From assembly GCA_027924585.1 (NCBI GenBank), contig BSBM01001024.1, positions 2,976,001-3,040,000 of the forward strand: 64,000 bases of DNA. The letters are read 5' to 3'. The notes beneath the pieces are model-generated. The model did not search any database and was not told where the DNA came from. It was given only the letters and a program-made list of their open reading frames with translations. This DNA comes from Larix kaempferi. Lineage: Eukaryota; Streptophyta; Pinopsida; Pinales; Pinaceae. Position 1 is the stretch's first letter, and each line of letters starts with the position of its first letter. The translations under genes were made by a program, and so were the position numbers. Below, one piece after another: positions 19,558 to 32,053 of the stretch.

Positions 19558-22500
19558 TGTTATCACATATATAGTAGCCTGGCTACCGTACATTATTTTT
19601 CAAATTCCAGATCACTTTTCAGCCAGTTCCTTTACATTGAGATGATGAGATGAGCATCTATCTATGGATCACTACCAGATTTTGGACAGCGTATGTATTC
19701 CCCATGCCATGACCGAGTCTCAGGACACTCAGAGAGATGACCGATGTAGCCATTATACCATTTATACAGAGCAGTCAGTAGTGCCCAGAGTTACAGTAGC
19801 AGTTTCAGAGGACAGATGATGGTTCAGAGGATGGGCATTCAGGTATATGACTCAGCAGGTATATCATGGTGTTGTGATTATATTGCTTTTATATTCATTC
19901 TTATGGCATGTCTTAGCATTTAGTGTCATGATCTGGCAATCATATAGATATGTGGACTTGGTTGATCTTATTATATATATCCTACTATCCTTACTCAGAC
20001 TTAGAAGTTCACTATTCATACTCATTGGTTTTACCCTCCCTAGGGAGAATAGAGGTGATCATTCCACCATACCTTGGCTTACTAGTGTTGGCTCCATTAT
20101 TCATTGTCTTCATCCATCCATTGCCTACCTTTTAGTTTATCACCCTGAATTACTACTTGACTAGTGGCATGGAGGATCTTTCCCCACTGTAGCCTCTGTA
20201 TTGGATGAGCTTCCCTGTTTATTGTGTCTCGGCTCTGAGTTGGTGACAAAACTTACCTTTGGTGAGTTGGATTGTAGGCCTACATCATTCTCGTTGGTTG
20301 TCCCGATGTTTGGCATTGGCTTGAACTCCCCCTAGTCACTTGAGATGTTGTTGGCTAAAACTGAAAGCTCATGTACTACTTATGGAAACTTATAAATTCG
20401 CCCATGGAAACTAAAAAAGGGCAAGAGCGATGAACTGCTAAAAATACTCCTCGAAATGCATAAGAAAGGTCCAAAAAGCAATGGTTCTTAAAAGCCATAT
20501 CTAAACAATTGCTGACCTTATATATGTATGAAAACATGCCCTGGATGCAAGCTGTAACTAGTTGTGCTTATTAACACACTTGAGATCCGAAGGGTTATGT
20601 AGGCCAAAAAGGCCATGAAATGAAATTGAATGATCCTAATGAACCTAGATCAACTTGATGTAGACATGATGCCTAAGTTGAATAAGCACTTTCTAAACAA
20701 CTTATCCATTTGTGAGACACCGCCATTCCCTGTGTTGTTGCTCATTCAGTATATACTATGGTGTGTATTCCCTTTCCCATATCCAAAGTGTCACAATGTT
20801 AAGTCAGTCAGTCACCCTTTGGCCTAGCCAGTTTATTTTTAGCCTTCACCCTTCACTAGCAAATTGATCACAACTATGAAGTGAGTATGGTCTTGAAAGT
20901 CTAGTCTGAGTCATAATAATAATTAATAACACTATATATTTGTTGGTAGATCGCCAATAATGATTACTTTTTGTTATAATTGCTATTTGAATGAGTTGTA
21001 GAGCATGCATTAACCTTTGACACTTTGCAGCAGCTTCTAATGATAGCCTGAGTTATACTTGGTCAATATTGACCTGGTCAAACTTAGTTTAACCAAGGTC
21101 AATCACAGGACATGAGATTATTGGACCTTGTGATGATACAGATAGATGATATATGGTCTATGTACATGTACATGATGGTTCTATGCATCAGATACAGTTT
21201 TATGATGATGATTTATGGTTTTCAGCATTATTTGATCATTTACAGATTATTATTATTTCACCTGTTCCGGTATATTGGATATATTATATGATCATGCAGA
21301 GATCCATATGGTGTATGAGTACACATCTTGGATAGTTTTGGACCTTCTAAGTCCAATGAGACAGTCTGTTTTCAGTTATGGGCAGTTATAGTGATGATTG
21401 AGCCTCAGTAGGCTGTCCTAGTGTAGTTTTGGTCTGTCAGAGACCCTGTCAGAGCAGAGTTGGATTTTATTTGGTTCACCTAGGGCGCTGATGATGGAGG
21501 GGGTGGTCCAGCCACTTGTTTTTACCATATTACCCCCCTCCTGGATAACCTGGTTCCCTCACCTTGATAGTGCAAGCACTCCAGGAGGCAGTTTGGGGAA
21601 GGTACACGCTTCCCGAGGCAGTTTTGGATTGGTAGAAATGGCTACAGAGGAATTCGATTTGAGCTACTGAGGCAAAGTTTTGGCATGGGATGATCAGTGA
21701 TGATGAGTGGGATGTCTTCCACACCTTCTCCAGCAATTTCAGCTTCATCGGGGCCCACATCCATCATTTATGGCATTTTCTGATGATTTCTGAGGCCTCC
21801 TAAGGCCCACGATTTGTCCATAGAGGCATGATTTGGTACTTTGATGACTATTTTATTATTATTGTGCTATGGGGATTGACCAAGGGTGGCTAAAATTACC
21901 CCTTGGACCCACTATAAGCTTATTGTTATATTTTGTCATCATGATTTGGTGGGATCCCCTCTCCTAGGGCAATTTTGTCCACTTATGGTTATATTTTATG
22001 GTTGATCCATGTATTTTATTGTTGAGCTCATCTCAACCACTGATTAGATCTTTTGATCTTTTAATCTTAGCCGCTCATGTAAAAAAGTGGTTAGGATTAT
22101 GGTCTCTCTCCATCCTATTTAAGGAGAGAGCCTCATTGTAAAATCATCTAGAGATTTTTGGCTCTTGGCTCTTGGAATAAAATTTCTATCTTTTGGAGTA
22201 CATGCTTGGGTTGGAGTGGATGTTGGTTGCTTTGATTGTAAATGCTTTTGTCCATTGCACTGGAGGATCTATAGTAGCTATCTTGCATATTTGCCATATC
22301 TTTCTTTACAGGTGGAGAAGACTTCTTCAACAAGTGCGAATTGGTGGGGAGGCTTTCCCTTCAAGCTTGGAGGAGGACGTTTTGGGTTAAACAGGGAGTG
22401 GTTTTGTCTTTGCACCAACTATTCTTTGCTTATCTCTTTCTTGCTTGTATCTACCTTCAACATGTTAAACTGATTGATGCTTTGCTCCTTGGTTTTGACA

Positions 22501-24084
22501 GGTTAGAGGGACACACATATGTGGCTTGGAAAAATTGATTTGGCAAGAAGGCTTCAAAAATTCTCCATTTGATCTTTGGCAAAAGTAATCCTCATCTCAA
22601 CTAGCATTCATCTCTTCATCCAGGTATGCTCCAAAGGTATGATCTTCTTCTTCTTTGAATCATCCATAATTTCTAGATCATAAAAGCCCTAATTAATCAA
22701 AACCCTCATTTTGGTTTTTCTTAGATCTACTTAGATCTAGCCTTACTTTTGAAGAGACATTAAGAACCCACCTCTATAGCATCCACCGCTAGTTGGATCT
22801 ATAGTTTGGTGGTGATTGGGTTGAAATTGGCACACTTTTCAAGGCAATATAGCCCTCTTGAAGCAAATCACACTTCCTTGGGAGAGGCTTGTTTGGTTAG
22901 ATCTAGCACATGGGTAGGTGAGATCCCACTTTATTTGCAATCTACATATTTAATAACCTACCCCCAGACTCTTACTTTGGTGATTTCTACCTTGTGGGCA
23001 TCATTCCACATTTTAAGGGATTAAAACCCCATTTTGAACTACTTGGCATCTTAAAACTCAAATCTAGTAAGATATAACACTTAGATTTCCTTGATTTTCA
23101 AGATCCACATAGATCATTGCCTAAACTACTTGGATCTATAATTTGGTGGCCATTGGACTTGTTTTGACTCACCTTTCCCACCTTTTAGCCCTCCTTGAGC
23201 AAAGTCACACTTCCTTGGGTGACTGAGTTTGCCCACTTTAAGGACGTGGGTAGTTGAGATTTTTGTGGATTTGGAAAGAGCATAATTTAAAACCTACATC
23301 TAGTGTGTCATTTTGTGACGATCTGCCTTGGGGGTAGCATTCCTTGTTTCAAGGGATTGTGGTCCACTTAGGGTCATATCATGAAACATTAGATCTAGAA
23401 AGATCCAACCATTATATCTCAATTAGCCCACTTGATTTGCCTACTTGGTGTCCCGATCTACACTTTGACATACCTTTTGACTCCATTAACCCATCCAACA
23501 AGGCACTAGTCCTCCATAAGCAAGTCGCACTCCTTGGGAATTGTGTCAAACCTTAGATCCTGTAAGTGGGTATTCCTAATTTCAACTTAGATCCATAAAT
23601 GCACTCATTATATAACCCTTAGTACCAATTTCATCCCTTAAATTCCACCTTGTGGGTCCCCTTTGAGCCATTCACATATCCCAAGGAAGTAGATCCCACT
23701 TGTGTAACACATGGTACTAGATATTGTCTCTTTAGCTCATCATGTGGCCTAAATCATATATTGGTTGAAACACTAATCATCTCTCAAACCACCTTCAACC
23801 ATACCTTGACTTCTAGGTCCACTTTACATTGCATTGGTTTCCGTAACTCACCATTTACTCATTCCCAGGAACCTTTGTTTGTGTCCAATCATCTTTGATT
23901 GGTAGTAGGGTCTCCCCCTAGGTCTTGATTTATCTAGATCTAAAGTGAAGAGTGCCTCGGTTGACGTGACTCCCACCTTGCATTGGGAACTGTGGCATCT
24001 CTTGGGTCACCTCTTTAGTTGTCCATCTCCTCTACCATCCCAGATGGGATACCACTAGGGGCAACTACAAGTTATGTGATAACA
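19558..24084 (+). mobile_element. Complete solo L1-family LTR (4,527 bp)
   Basis: It starts TGTTATCACA and ends TGTGATAACA, a perfect 10-bp inverted terminus, and is flanked by the duplication GGACC (19553-19557 and 24085-24089). The 92-bp array it interrupts stays in register across the site. This is the cleanest reference copy of the family. No primer site or coding region is present. Unrelated short ORFs are not shared by the other copies. Confidence 0.95.
22116..22181 (+). promoter_or_regulatory. L1 LTR putative TATA box (TATTTAAGG, 22116) and AATAAA signal (22176)
   Basis: The pair is conserved in other L1 LTRs (46405/46466 and 50943/51005; TATA-like at 27354). It implies a U3 of about 2.6 kb and a U5 of about 1.9 kb. 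Confidence 0.55.
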
Positions 24085-24365
24085 GGACCACTTCTCGAAG
24101 ACATATGTCTCCGGATCCGTATAGGACAAAAGTCCAGGGATGATGCAATCCACTCGTCTACTTAGACAAAGTCTAAGGACCACTTCTGGAAGACACAGGT
24201 CTCTGGATCCATTTAGGACTAAAGTCCAGGGATGATACAATACACTCATCCACTTAGACCAAGTCTAAGGACCACTTCTCAAAGACACGGGTCTCCGGAT
24301 CCATTTAGGACTAAAGTCCAGGGATGATACAATCCACTAGTCAACTTAGACCAAGTCTAAGGACC
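24085..24365. repeat. 92-bp tandem repeat array, right part
   Basis: GGACC starts lie at 24085, 24177, 24269 and 24361, exactly 92 bases apart, continuing the array at 19369-19557. Confidence 0.88.
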
Positions 24366-24525
24366 ACTCATCGACCTCATCGTCGGTATCATCGACCTCA
24401 TCGTCGGTATCAAGTATCCTCATCATCGACCTCATCGTCGGATTTGTATCCTCATCATCGATACAAGTATCCTCATCATCGACCTCATCGTCGATCCAAA
24501 TATCATCATCGACCATATCACTCCC
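24364..24525. repeat. CATCGACCTCATCGTCGG minisatellite
   Basis: Repeated 'catcgacctcatcgtcgg' and 'tatcctcatcatcga' units lie next to the 92-bp array, in the 3' non-coding part of the minus-strand copia element. Confidence 0.7.
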
Positions 24526-24565
24526 CCTTTCGAGGAGGGTCCTTCTGAACTACACCAAGCTTGTC

Positions 24566-26736
24566 TCAGAAATACTCAAACTTTACTCGAGACAGAGGTT
24601 TGGTCAATACATCAGCAACAAACTTTACTCGAGACAGAGGTTTGGTCAATACATCAGCAACAAACTTTACTCGAGACAGAGGTTTGGTCAATACATCAGC
24701 AACAAACTTTACTCGAGACAGAGGTTTGGTCAATACATTAGCAACTTGTTCATCAGTGCTCACATACTTGAGCTTTATAGCTCCTTTCTGCACCATATCC
24801 CGTATATAGAAATATCGGATCTCTATGTGCTTTGACTAATCATGGAACACTGGATTCTTCGTCATCTTGATACAACTCTAGTTGTCAAACAGGATCACAG
24901 TGGAGTCCATCTCTAAGTCAAATACTCCTGATAACAACTTTCGAAGCCATATGGATTCAGAACTAGCAGAGCAAGCTGCTATATATTTCGGTTCAGCTGT
25001 GCTGAGAGCCGCACTAGACTGCTTCCTGCTAAACCACGAGATCATAGCAGATCCCAGACAATAACATCCACCCGATGTGCTCTTTCTGTCTAAGACACTT
25101 CCAGCCCAATCTGCATCTGTATAACCATACAATCTGAAGTCATGATCTCCAAGATAATATAGACCAAAGTCTATTGTACCTTATATGTACCTCATCACAT
25201 GCTTTGCAGCTATCAGGTGAACACGTCTAGGCTCAACTAGATACTGACTCAGGGTGTTCACAACAAAACATATATCTGGCCTGGTATTCGCCAAATACAT
25301 CAATGACCCAATAATTTGTCTGTACTAAGTTACATCCACTAATTCTGACGATTCATCAGCTAACAACTTCAAGTTGGAATCCATGGGAGTGACCATGGCT
25401 TTACATTCCAACATATCAAATCTTTTCAAGATTTCCACAACATACTTTCCCTGGTTGAGAAAGATTTCTTATGGGCCTTGCCATACTTCCAGACCTAGGA
25501 AGTAATGCATTAATCCGAGATCTTTCATCTCAAATTCTGTAGCTAGCTTCTTCTTGCTTTCCATGATCTGATCTCATTCCCTGTTAGAAAGAGATCATCC
25601 ACATATAGTAATAGTATGACAGGTTCATTATCCATAACCTTAAGGTAAAGGTTAGGGTCAGCTTTACTCTTGGTAAAGCCCAAGCTTGTCAAGAAGCTAT
25701 CAATTCTCCCATACTAAGCTCTAGGAGCTTGTTTCAATCCATACAGAGCTTTGTTCAACTTGCATATGTGAGTTCTTCTATCTTCAACCTCAAATCCTTG
25801 TGGTTGTTCTATGTACACTTCTTCCTCAATTACACCATTCAGGAAGGTTGTCTTCACATCCATCTAGTGTAATCTCCACTTCATCATGGATGCAAGTGCC
25901 ATGATGGTTCTAATGGAAGTGTACCTTGCAACCGGTGCAAATGTTTCTTCATAGTCAATTCCCTCTTTCTAAGAGAATCCTCTGGCCACAAACCTTGCCT
26001 TATACTTTTCAATGCTACCATCCGCAGCATGCTTTATCTTGTATATCCATTTGGAGGATACCACACTCTTGTCTTTTGGTTTGGGAACTACATACCAAAC
26101 ATCATTCTTCATTATTGATTGGTACTCCTCCATCATTCTTTCTACCCATTCTTTCTTATGAACTGCTTTTTCATAACTGGTAGGTTCTTGATCTACAAGA
26201 TCACACATCAAAGCCACATAGCTAGAAAATGGTTTTGGTTTCTTGATTGCTCTAATGGAGCCTTCTGGAGCTCCATATCTTTCTGCTTCTTGTATAATTT
26301 CTCTTGCCCATGCTGGCTTTCTCTTCGGTGATATGTTCATAGGTGGGGGTTCTTGAGGTTCTATCATATCATGGTGTTCTGGTGTTTCCTCTTCAGGGGA
26401 GGGAGCAGCTTCTATATTTCTAGGAGGTGTATCTTCTTCATATACTTCTTCATACTAGCACTTTCTAGATCTCTTGAGAGCTGCTTCTTCATCAAATGTT
26501 ACATCTCTAATAATTTCCATGTGATGGAATCCTGGGATGTATATTATGAATGCCTTGGATGCTTCACAATACCCAACAAATATTCCCTTCTTTCCGGAAG
26601 GGTCCAACTTGGTTCTCTTCTCTTTTGGTATGTGAACATATACAGGGCACCCAAATATCTTGAGGTGGCTTACCTCAAGCTTCTTCACTGGGAACATTTC
26701 TTCTGGAATCTTGAATAGTTGAACCATTGTCACTTG
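24566..26736 (-). pseudogene. Ty1/copia pol: integrase end, reverse transcriptase, RNase H
   Basis: Read from high to low coordinates. The integrase C-terminal part (26733-26455) has FGCPVYVHIP, the KLDPSGKKGIFVGY box and a DVTFDEE segment. RT starts near 26190 (KWIYKIKHAADGSIEKYKAR) and carries a KTTFLNG box and the catalytic YVDDLFL box near 25600. RNase H (25132-24878) has ADWAGS..DRKSTSG. The C-terminus carries the 42-base repeats. Breaks: a TAG at 25969 and another at about 25865, where related proteins have Gln, a TAG near 25714, a frameshift near 25571 and a further stop near 24835. The integrase core, protease and most of gag are missing, removed with the 5' part of the L1 LTR at 26751. 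Domain order integrase before RT is diagnostic of copia. Confidence 0.9.
24578..24745 (-). repeat. Four in-frame 42-bp repeats at the copia RNase H C-terminus
   Basis: Units at 24578, 24620, 24662 and 24704 are nearly identical. Each encodes 14 residues including the conserved DVLTKPL motif that normally occurs once near the end of copia RNase H. The last unit has one base change (Asp to Asn), reading NVLTKPL. Confidence 0.92.
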
Positions 26737-26750
26737 TCACTTGAACCATT

Positions 26751-29304
26751 GCCACTTGTTTTTACCATATTACCCCCCTTCCGGACACATTGGTGCCCTC
26801 ACCTTGACAGCGCCAGCACTCCAGGAGGCTGTTTGGGGCAGTTTCACGCTTCCCCAGGCATTTCAGAATTGGTAGAAATGGCTATTAAGGAAATCGATTT
26901 GGGCTACTGAGACAAAGTTATGGCATGGGATGATCAGTGATGATAGATCGGGGTCTTCCACACCTTCTCCAGCAGTTTCAGCTTCATCGGGGCCCGCATC
27001 CATCACTTATGGCACTTTCTGTGGATTTTTGAGGTCTTTGGAGGACCACGACTTCACTATGGAAGCACGATTTGGTACATTCATGATTATTTATTGGTTA
27101 TTGTGCTATGGGGATTGACCAAGGAGGGATAAAATTACCCCTTGGACCCACCATAAGCCTCTTATGATATTTCATCATCATGATTTGGTGGGATTCCCCT
27201 CTTCTAGGGCGATTTTGTCCACTTATATTATATTTTATGTGTGATCCATGTATTATGTTGTTGAGCTCATCTCAACCATTGATTAGACATTTGTATCTTT
27301 TAATCTTAACCACTCATTCAAAAAGTGGTTAGGGTTTTGGTGCCTCTCCTTCCTATTTAAAGGAGAGAGCCTCTCATTGTAAGGGGTCTTTGGCTCTTGG
27401 ATTATTGGTATAGAAAAATATTCTTGTGGAAATTCTTGTGGTCTCCTTTGCATCTGGTGTTCTTAGATGGTGATTGGAAAGTCTATTGCAACCTAGCATT
27501 TGGAAATTGTGGCAAGATCTATTTTTTTGGAAATCATTGTTTGTCTACAGGAGGGCGACTTCAACAAGGGCGATTTTGCAAGGCTTCTTCAAATCGACTT
27601 TCTTGGCATTCGCTTGTATCAGGGGGTTATCATTAGCATCATTGTGATCTATGCTATCTTTCTGTTACTTCTTTTGTGGCATTAGTCTTATCTCTTGATG
27701 CATCAAATCAGATATTGTTGACGTTTGTTGTGCAGGAGAGAGGGCGCATTGGCTTCTTGGACCAAATCGACTTGCATAGAAACTACCTCAAAGCTTCTCA
27801 AATTGATCGGGTTTGCATAGATCATCATCATCAAGGCATCTACAAGGTTACCCAGGTAAGATCCACAGGTTTGTTTCTCTTTCCTTTATCCAATCCATTG
27901 ACATAGCTCATAAATTGTTGAAACCCTAAATATCTTAAAACCCTCATTTTACATTTTCTCAGATCTACTTAGATCTAGTGGGTTGTTGGGCATAATATTG
28001 AAAACCCACCTCTATAGCATCCACGGCATCCCGGATCTATAGTTTGGTGAGGATTGGCTTCCGTTTGACCCCTCTCCCATGCCAACTTAGCTTCTCCCAA
28101 GCAAGGCGCACTTCATTGATTGAGCAAGTTGACCTAGATCTAGGTGGTGGGTGTTTGAGATTTCACTTGATTTGACATCTACACATCAAATAACATACAC
28201 CCAGGTTGTCACTTTCCTGAAATTCACCTTGTGGGCCCCATTCCACATTTTAAGGGATTAAATCCCCATTTTGGACCACTTGGAACACTTAAACTCAGAT
28301 CTACTAAGATCTAACCGTTGGATTGCCACGAAATTATAGATCCATACTTCTACCTGACCGATCTACCCGGATCTAAAGTTTGGATGCCATCCGACTTGTT
28401 TTGGCCCACCTAACCCCACTTTTCAGCCTCCTTGGGCAAAGTCGCACCACCTTGGAGAAGTGAGTTCACTCACTTCTAGGAACTGGGTACTTGAGATTTT
28501 TGGAGATTTGAAACCGGAATAATTCAAAACCTAGGTCTAGACTATCACTTTGTCAAATCTTGCCTTGGGGATTGCATTCCTTGTTTTAAGGGATTGTGGT
28601 CCACTTTGGTCAAACCTAGATCTAGACACATTCATCTATCAAGACTTCTATTGCCCACTTGTCCCAAGTACTAGGAGTCCTAAACCACAAGTCAACCATA
28701 CTTTGACTCCACTTCCCAATTCCCAAGGCACCGGTTTCTCTCCAAGTTAATTCAACCTTCCTAGATTGTTGGATTGACTTGTGGTTTGACCTATGCATGG
28801 TGAACTAAACCCTTGAAGCTGTCATGTATCATGGTCAAGCTTGTCACTTGTACTAGTTAGCCCCAATACAACCCTTAAGTACCCTGCATTGGACACAGTT
28901 CCCAAGGCAGTGGATCATCCAACATTGAACTAGTACACTAGCCCTAGATCTCACTACAAACATTATAAGTCACTATTACATCAACTATGAACCAAAGCTA
29001 TACCTATTGAACCCCCACTTGGCTTGTGACTTCATCTTTAGGTCTAGGATAAACCATACACCTAACTTCACTTGGAAATACCCTGATTTGGTGTCTTGGT
29101 TTTGATCTCTCCTGTCGGGAGTAGATCGGGTCTCCCCCTTTGTTGTCTGGGCTAGATAACATAAAGCGAAGGTTGCCTCGACTGGCGTGACAACCATATA
29201 TTGGAGGTCGAGGTGATCGTGGTTGCACCTTTTGAGTTGCCCTTCCCTATTGCCATCCATGACTGGATCCATCCATAGGGGTAACTACAGTTTAGGTGAT
29301 AACA
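26751..29304 (+). mobile_element. L1-family LTR, 5'-truncated (about 1,953 bases missing)
   Basis: Homology with the reference L1 LTR begins at GCCACTTG (26751, equivalent to 21511) and runs to the terminal GGTGATAACA at 29304. It is inserted in the minus-strand copia element: integrase lies on its left and the gag start on its right. A TATA-like TATTTAA is at 27354. It is more diverged than the other copies. No coding sequence is supported. Confidence 0.88.
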
Positions 29305-29512
29305 AGTCCTTCTTGTGCTTCTCTTTAGCTTCATCTTCCGCAGGTTTTGCAACTTCACGTTTGATGTATTGGGAAAGATCATTCTCTTCAAGAATGAGAC
29401 CAATCCTATATTTCCATGCCCATAAATTCTCTATGCCTTCTAGCTTATCCTCAAGCTTAGTGTGTAATGTTCCCCTTTTTACTATAGTGGAATTTATTGA
29501 GGATTGATGCCA
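29305..29512 (-). pseudogene. Ty1/copia gag, N-terminal fragment
   Basis: The minus strand encodes KLEDKLEGIENL.AWKYRIG, then LILEENDLSQYI and an Ala/Lys/Glu-rich segment, the conserved start of plant copia Gag. A possible ATG (ATGGCATC) lies near 29511, in a different frame from the conserved part, so a small indel separates them. Its orientation and position fit it being the 5' end of the copia element whose pol lies at 24566-26736, with the truncated L1 LTR between them. Confidence 0.75.
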
Positions 29513-30602
29513 TATACAACTTCAGAGGATCTTTAGAATGGTTATTAGATCACCAGTAGATAAACAGGGGCCACCTAAGCCGAAGGCCACCTGCATTATT
29601 TCATGATGCATGCACCTGATAGAGTCTCCAGGTACCTGCATGCAAGTCAACTGCGAATTAGAAGGTAAAGTGACCTAATTAGGTCAAAAGTTAGGTTTGA
29701 CAGGTGAAAGTTATAAAAGAAAGGTAAAGCTAATGGAGAAGACACACTTATATGATTATTGATTTGAGGATTCGAATTGGAGAGCTCAGCGAGCTAAGTT
29801 GGGGTTGAGTGCATGCTCAGCTAACTGGTGTATTTTGGCAGCGAAATCTATCTTCCCTAGATCATCATCAGGTTGGATCATCCAAATTCAGCATTGTTCA
29901 TCATCAGGTATTATCATCATTCAGATTCTGCAGAGTTCTCTTTATATATTATACTTTGGGCTTGCTCTCCCTTGCATGGGCACATTGTCCAAATAGCCTC
30001 CCATTAGTATTGCAGTCTACAGGGGTCCATTTCTCTACATGCAGCTCTCATCCTTCTCAGAGCAGCACTATTACCCTTCCCCTAGAAGAAGGGTCTCTCA
30101 GCTTGAGTTTCAAGCTATATATCAGCACTTATCATTCTTGGAGGACGTTTGCATGCCTTGGGCGAATTCCTCAAGAGGAGATCTTCACGTTTTAGGCCTT
30201 TGAGCCATCAGAGTTTATGCATGATGCTTCCATCTTCTCCAGAAGGGCAATATAACCGTACTACACCTTATCTGGGCATCCTTCAGTCAAGTATTATTTA
30301 TTGAGGAGCAATTATAACTTGGAGGAGGGCGCACTTAGCTATTGGAGGACGACTTGGCTTATCTTCCTATTCCTCTTGCACAATTCTTGCATGCTGGGAT
30401 AATCTTCATCGACATCAGCAGATCTATATACTGGTATGTACATGCAGTAATTCGTCCTACTTTCTAGCATTTCAGTATTATCTAGGTTACAGATCTGCAT
30501 GCAAATGCATGCGTGCCGAGATCAGGGTTTACTTTCATATTCTATTGAGACATAAGCCTACTAGCCATCTACAGTACAACAAAAAAAGAAAAATATCAGT
30601 TT
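29513..30602. other. Unassigned stretch, LTR-leader-like
   Basis: No protein similarity is visible on either strand. A TATAAAAG box lies at about 29713 on the plus strand, followed by segments such as 'ggaggacgacttggc' that resemble the style of the L1 LTR leader but do not align along their length. It may be part of an unrelated LTR. Neither of the two copia LTRs in this window recurs here. Confidence 0.35.
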
Positions 30603-30614
30603 GCTCTGATACCA
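30603..30614 (-). other. Primer-binding site for initiator tRNA-Met
   Basis: The minus strand reads TGGTATCAGAGC, the standard copia primer site, one base inside the LTR at 30616. Confidence 0.85.
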
Positions 30615-30615
30615 C

Positions 30616-32053
30616 TGTAATATCCCAAACTGATATTTTTCTTAGATGTTTAAAAATTGAAAAAAAATGAATATTTTTGTATTTTTTAAGTTTGCCAATT
30701 TTTGCTGATGTGCTGCCGGAATATCCCGAAACGATGTTTCCCAGACCCTGCCGATTTTTTCGCCGCGCCGATATTTGTACCATTGGTCTGTCCAATGCAA
30801 CAATGCCTGTTGGTGTCCATCTGCATGTTTGAAGCAAGAATCTTCCCGAACACATATGTCAATATGTACTGCTGTAGCTTAATAGCAGAGCTGCTCATCT
30901 AAAGGTTTTGTCAAACATTTTGTTGCTTAACGGCTGTAGGTGTATAGTGGTTGCTTATACTAGAGAAACTTGGTTTTCTTGAGTTTTAAATATGGTGTTT
31001 CATAACCAAATATCGTTCACAATGCATTGTTCAATAGGCATCAATAATAACTTCATACAATCACCACATTTCAGGCTTTTAAAGCACCACTCAGATCTGA
31101 TATAAATAAATATAGAAAAACACATGCATGCCTGGAAGTGATTGTGGGCAAATTGGAGAGATGAAGATCCAGTCAATTGGTTCAATGTTCTCAAGAGGCC
31201 ACGATTTCTTCACATGAAAGTTAGCAGTGAAAAGTGCTGTAGATACCACGTCTCCCTCTGCGTTGGCTGCCACCTAACTTTTACAAAATCTGAACAGTCA
31301 TCTTTCCTATTTGGTTGGCAATGATTCCAAGTGAGACGCCCTTCTTGTCACTAAAACTTCAAGTAAACAACAGTGTTTTTCTTCCCATGGCTGCACACTC
31401 TGATGGAGATGGAAACTCTGTCTGTGGAACACCTCTTTTCAGCAGGATCTCTTTCTTATGGCTGTGTCCTCTTCTACCAGAGAACCCAGGCAATGGAAGC
31501 GCCCTCTACAGCAGATTCTTCCTTCTTCAAAGTTGGTAGGGTGGGTATCTCACCACCGAAGCTAGTGTATTCATGGAGTTTCAAATTGAAACTCTCATTC
31601 TCAAACCCAAGCTTTCTCCAAGCCAAATCGACTCTCTCAATTGGAAAATGTAGAATGAGATCAAAATTCCAACTTTGTCTACTTTCCTTTTCTTTTTCTC
31701 CATAAAGAAACTTTCTTTTCATTTTTTCCTTTTTCTCCATTAAGAAACTTTCTTTTTCTCCGTTAAGAAACTTTCTTTTTCTCCATTAAGAAAATTAATA
31801 AATGATATATGATGGAGAAATAACTTTTATTTTTAATTTTTATTTAATAATGACTTCTTATGGAGAAACACGTTCATTTTATTAATTAATTAACTAAAGT
31901 TACTTTTACTTAGTCAATTCTATTTCATAGCTTTGTGACTATAATTAATTAATAAATTCCCTAGTTTTTTCTTCACATAAGTGGTTTACAGGAATTAAAT
32001 AAACCACTACACCATCTTCCGAGACTTAGACAGGACGGTCACGGGACATTACA
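30616..32053 (-). mobile_element. Copia-type 5' LTR, minus strand (1,438 bp)
   Basis: The ends are inverted: TGTAATATCCC at 30616 and GGGACATTACA at 32053. The primer site adjoins its low-coordinate end, so it is the 5' LTR of a minus-strand element. It differs in length and sequence from the copia LTR at 18168-18679, so it belongs to another element. Three tandem copies of 'tttctccattaagaaac' lie at about 31733-31796. No matching internal coding region follows. Confidence 0.8.

Noticed and set aside
22148-22538. Conserved short ORFs around the L1 poly(A) region (also at 46483 and 50994)
   Set aside because: They recur because the LTR sequence recurs; frames shift between copies and no protein family is recognisable.
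19369-24365. CRISPR-like regular repeats
   Set aside because: The 92-bp units are contiguous tandem copies without unique spacers, in a plant retrotransposon.
24561-24809. Plus-strand ORF of repeated NFTRDRGLVNTSAT units
   Set aside because: It is the opposite strand of the 42-bp repeat in the copia RNase H, whose minus-strand reading has the conserved DVLTKPL motif.
18168-32053. One copia element spanning from the LTR at 18168 to the LTR at 30616
   Set aside because: The two LTRs differ in length and sequence, so they cannot be a pair.
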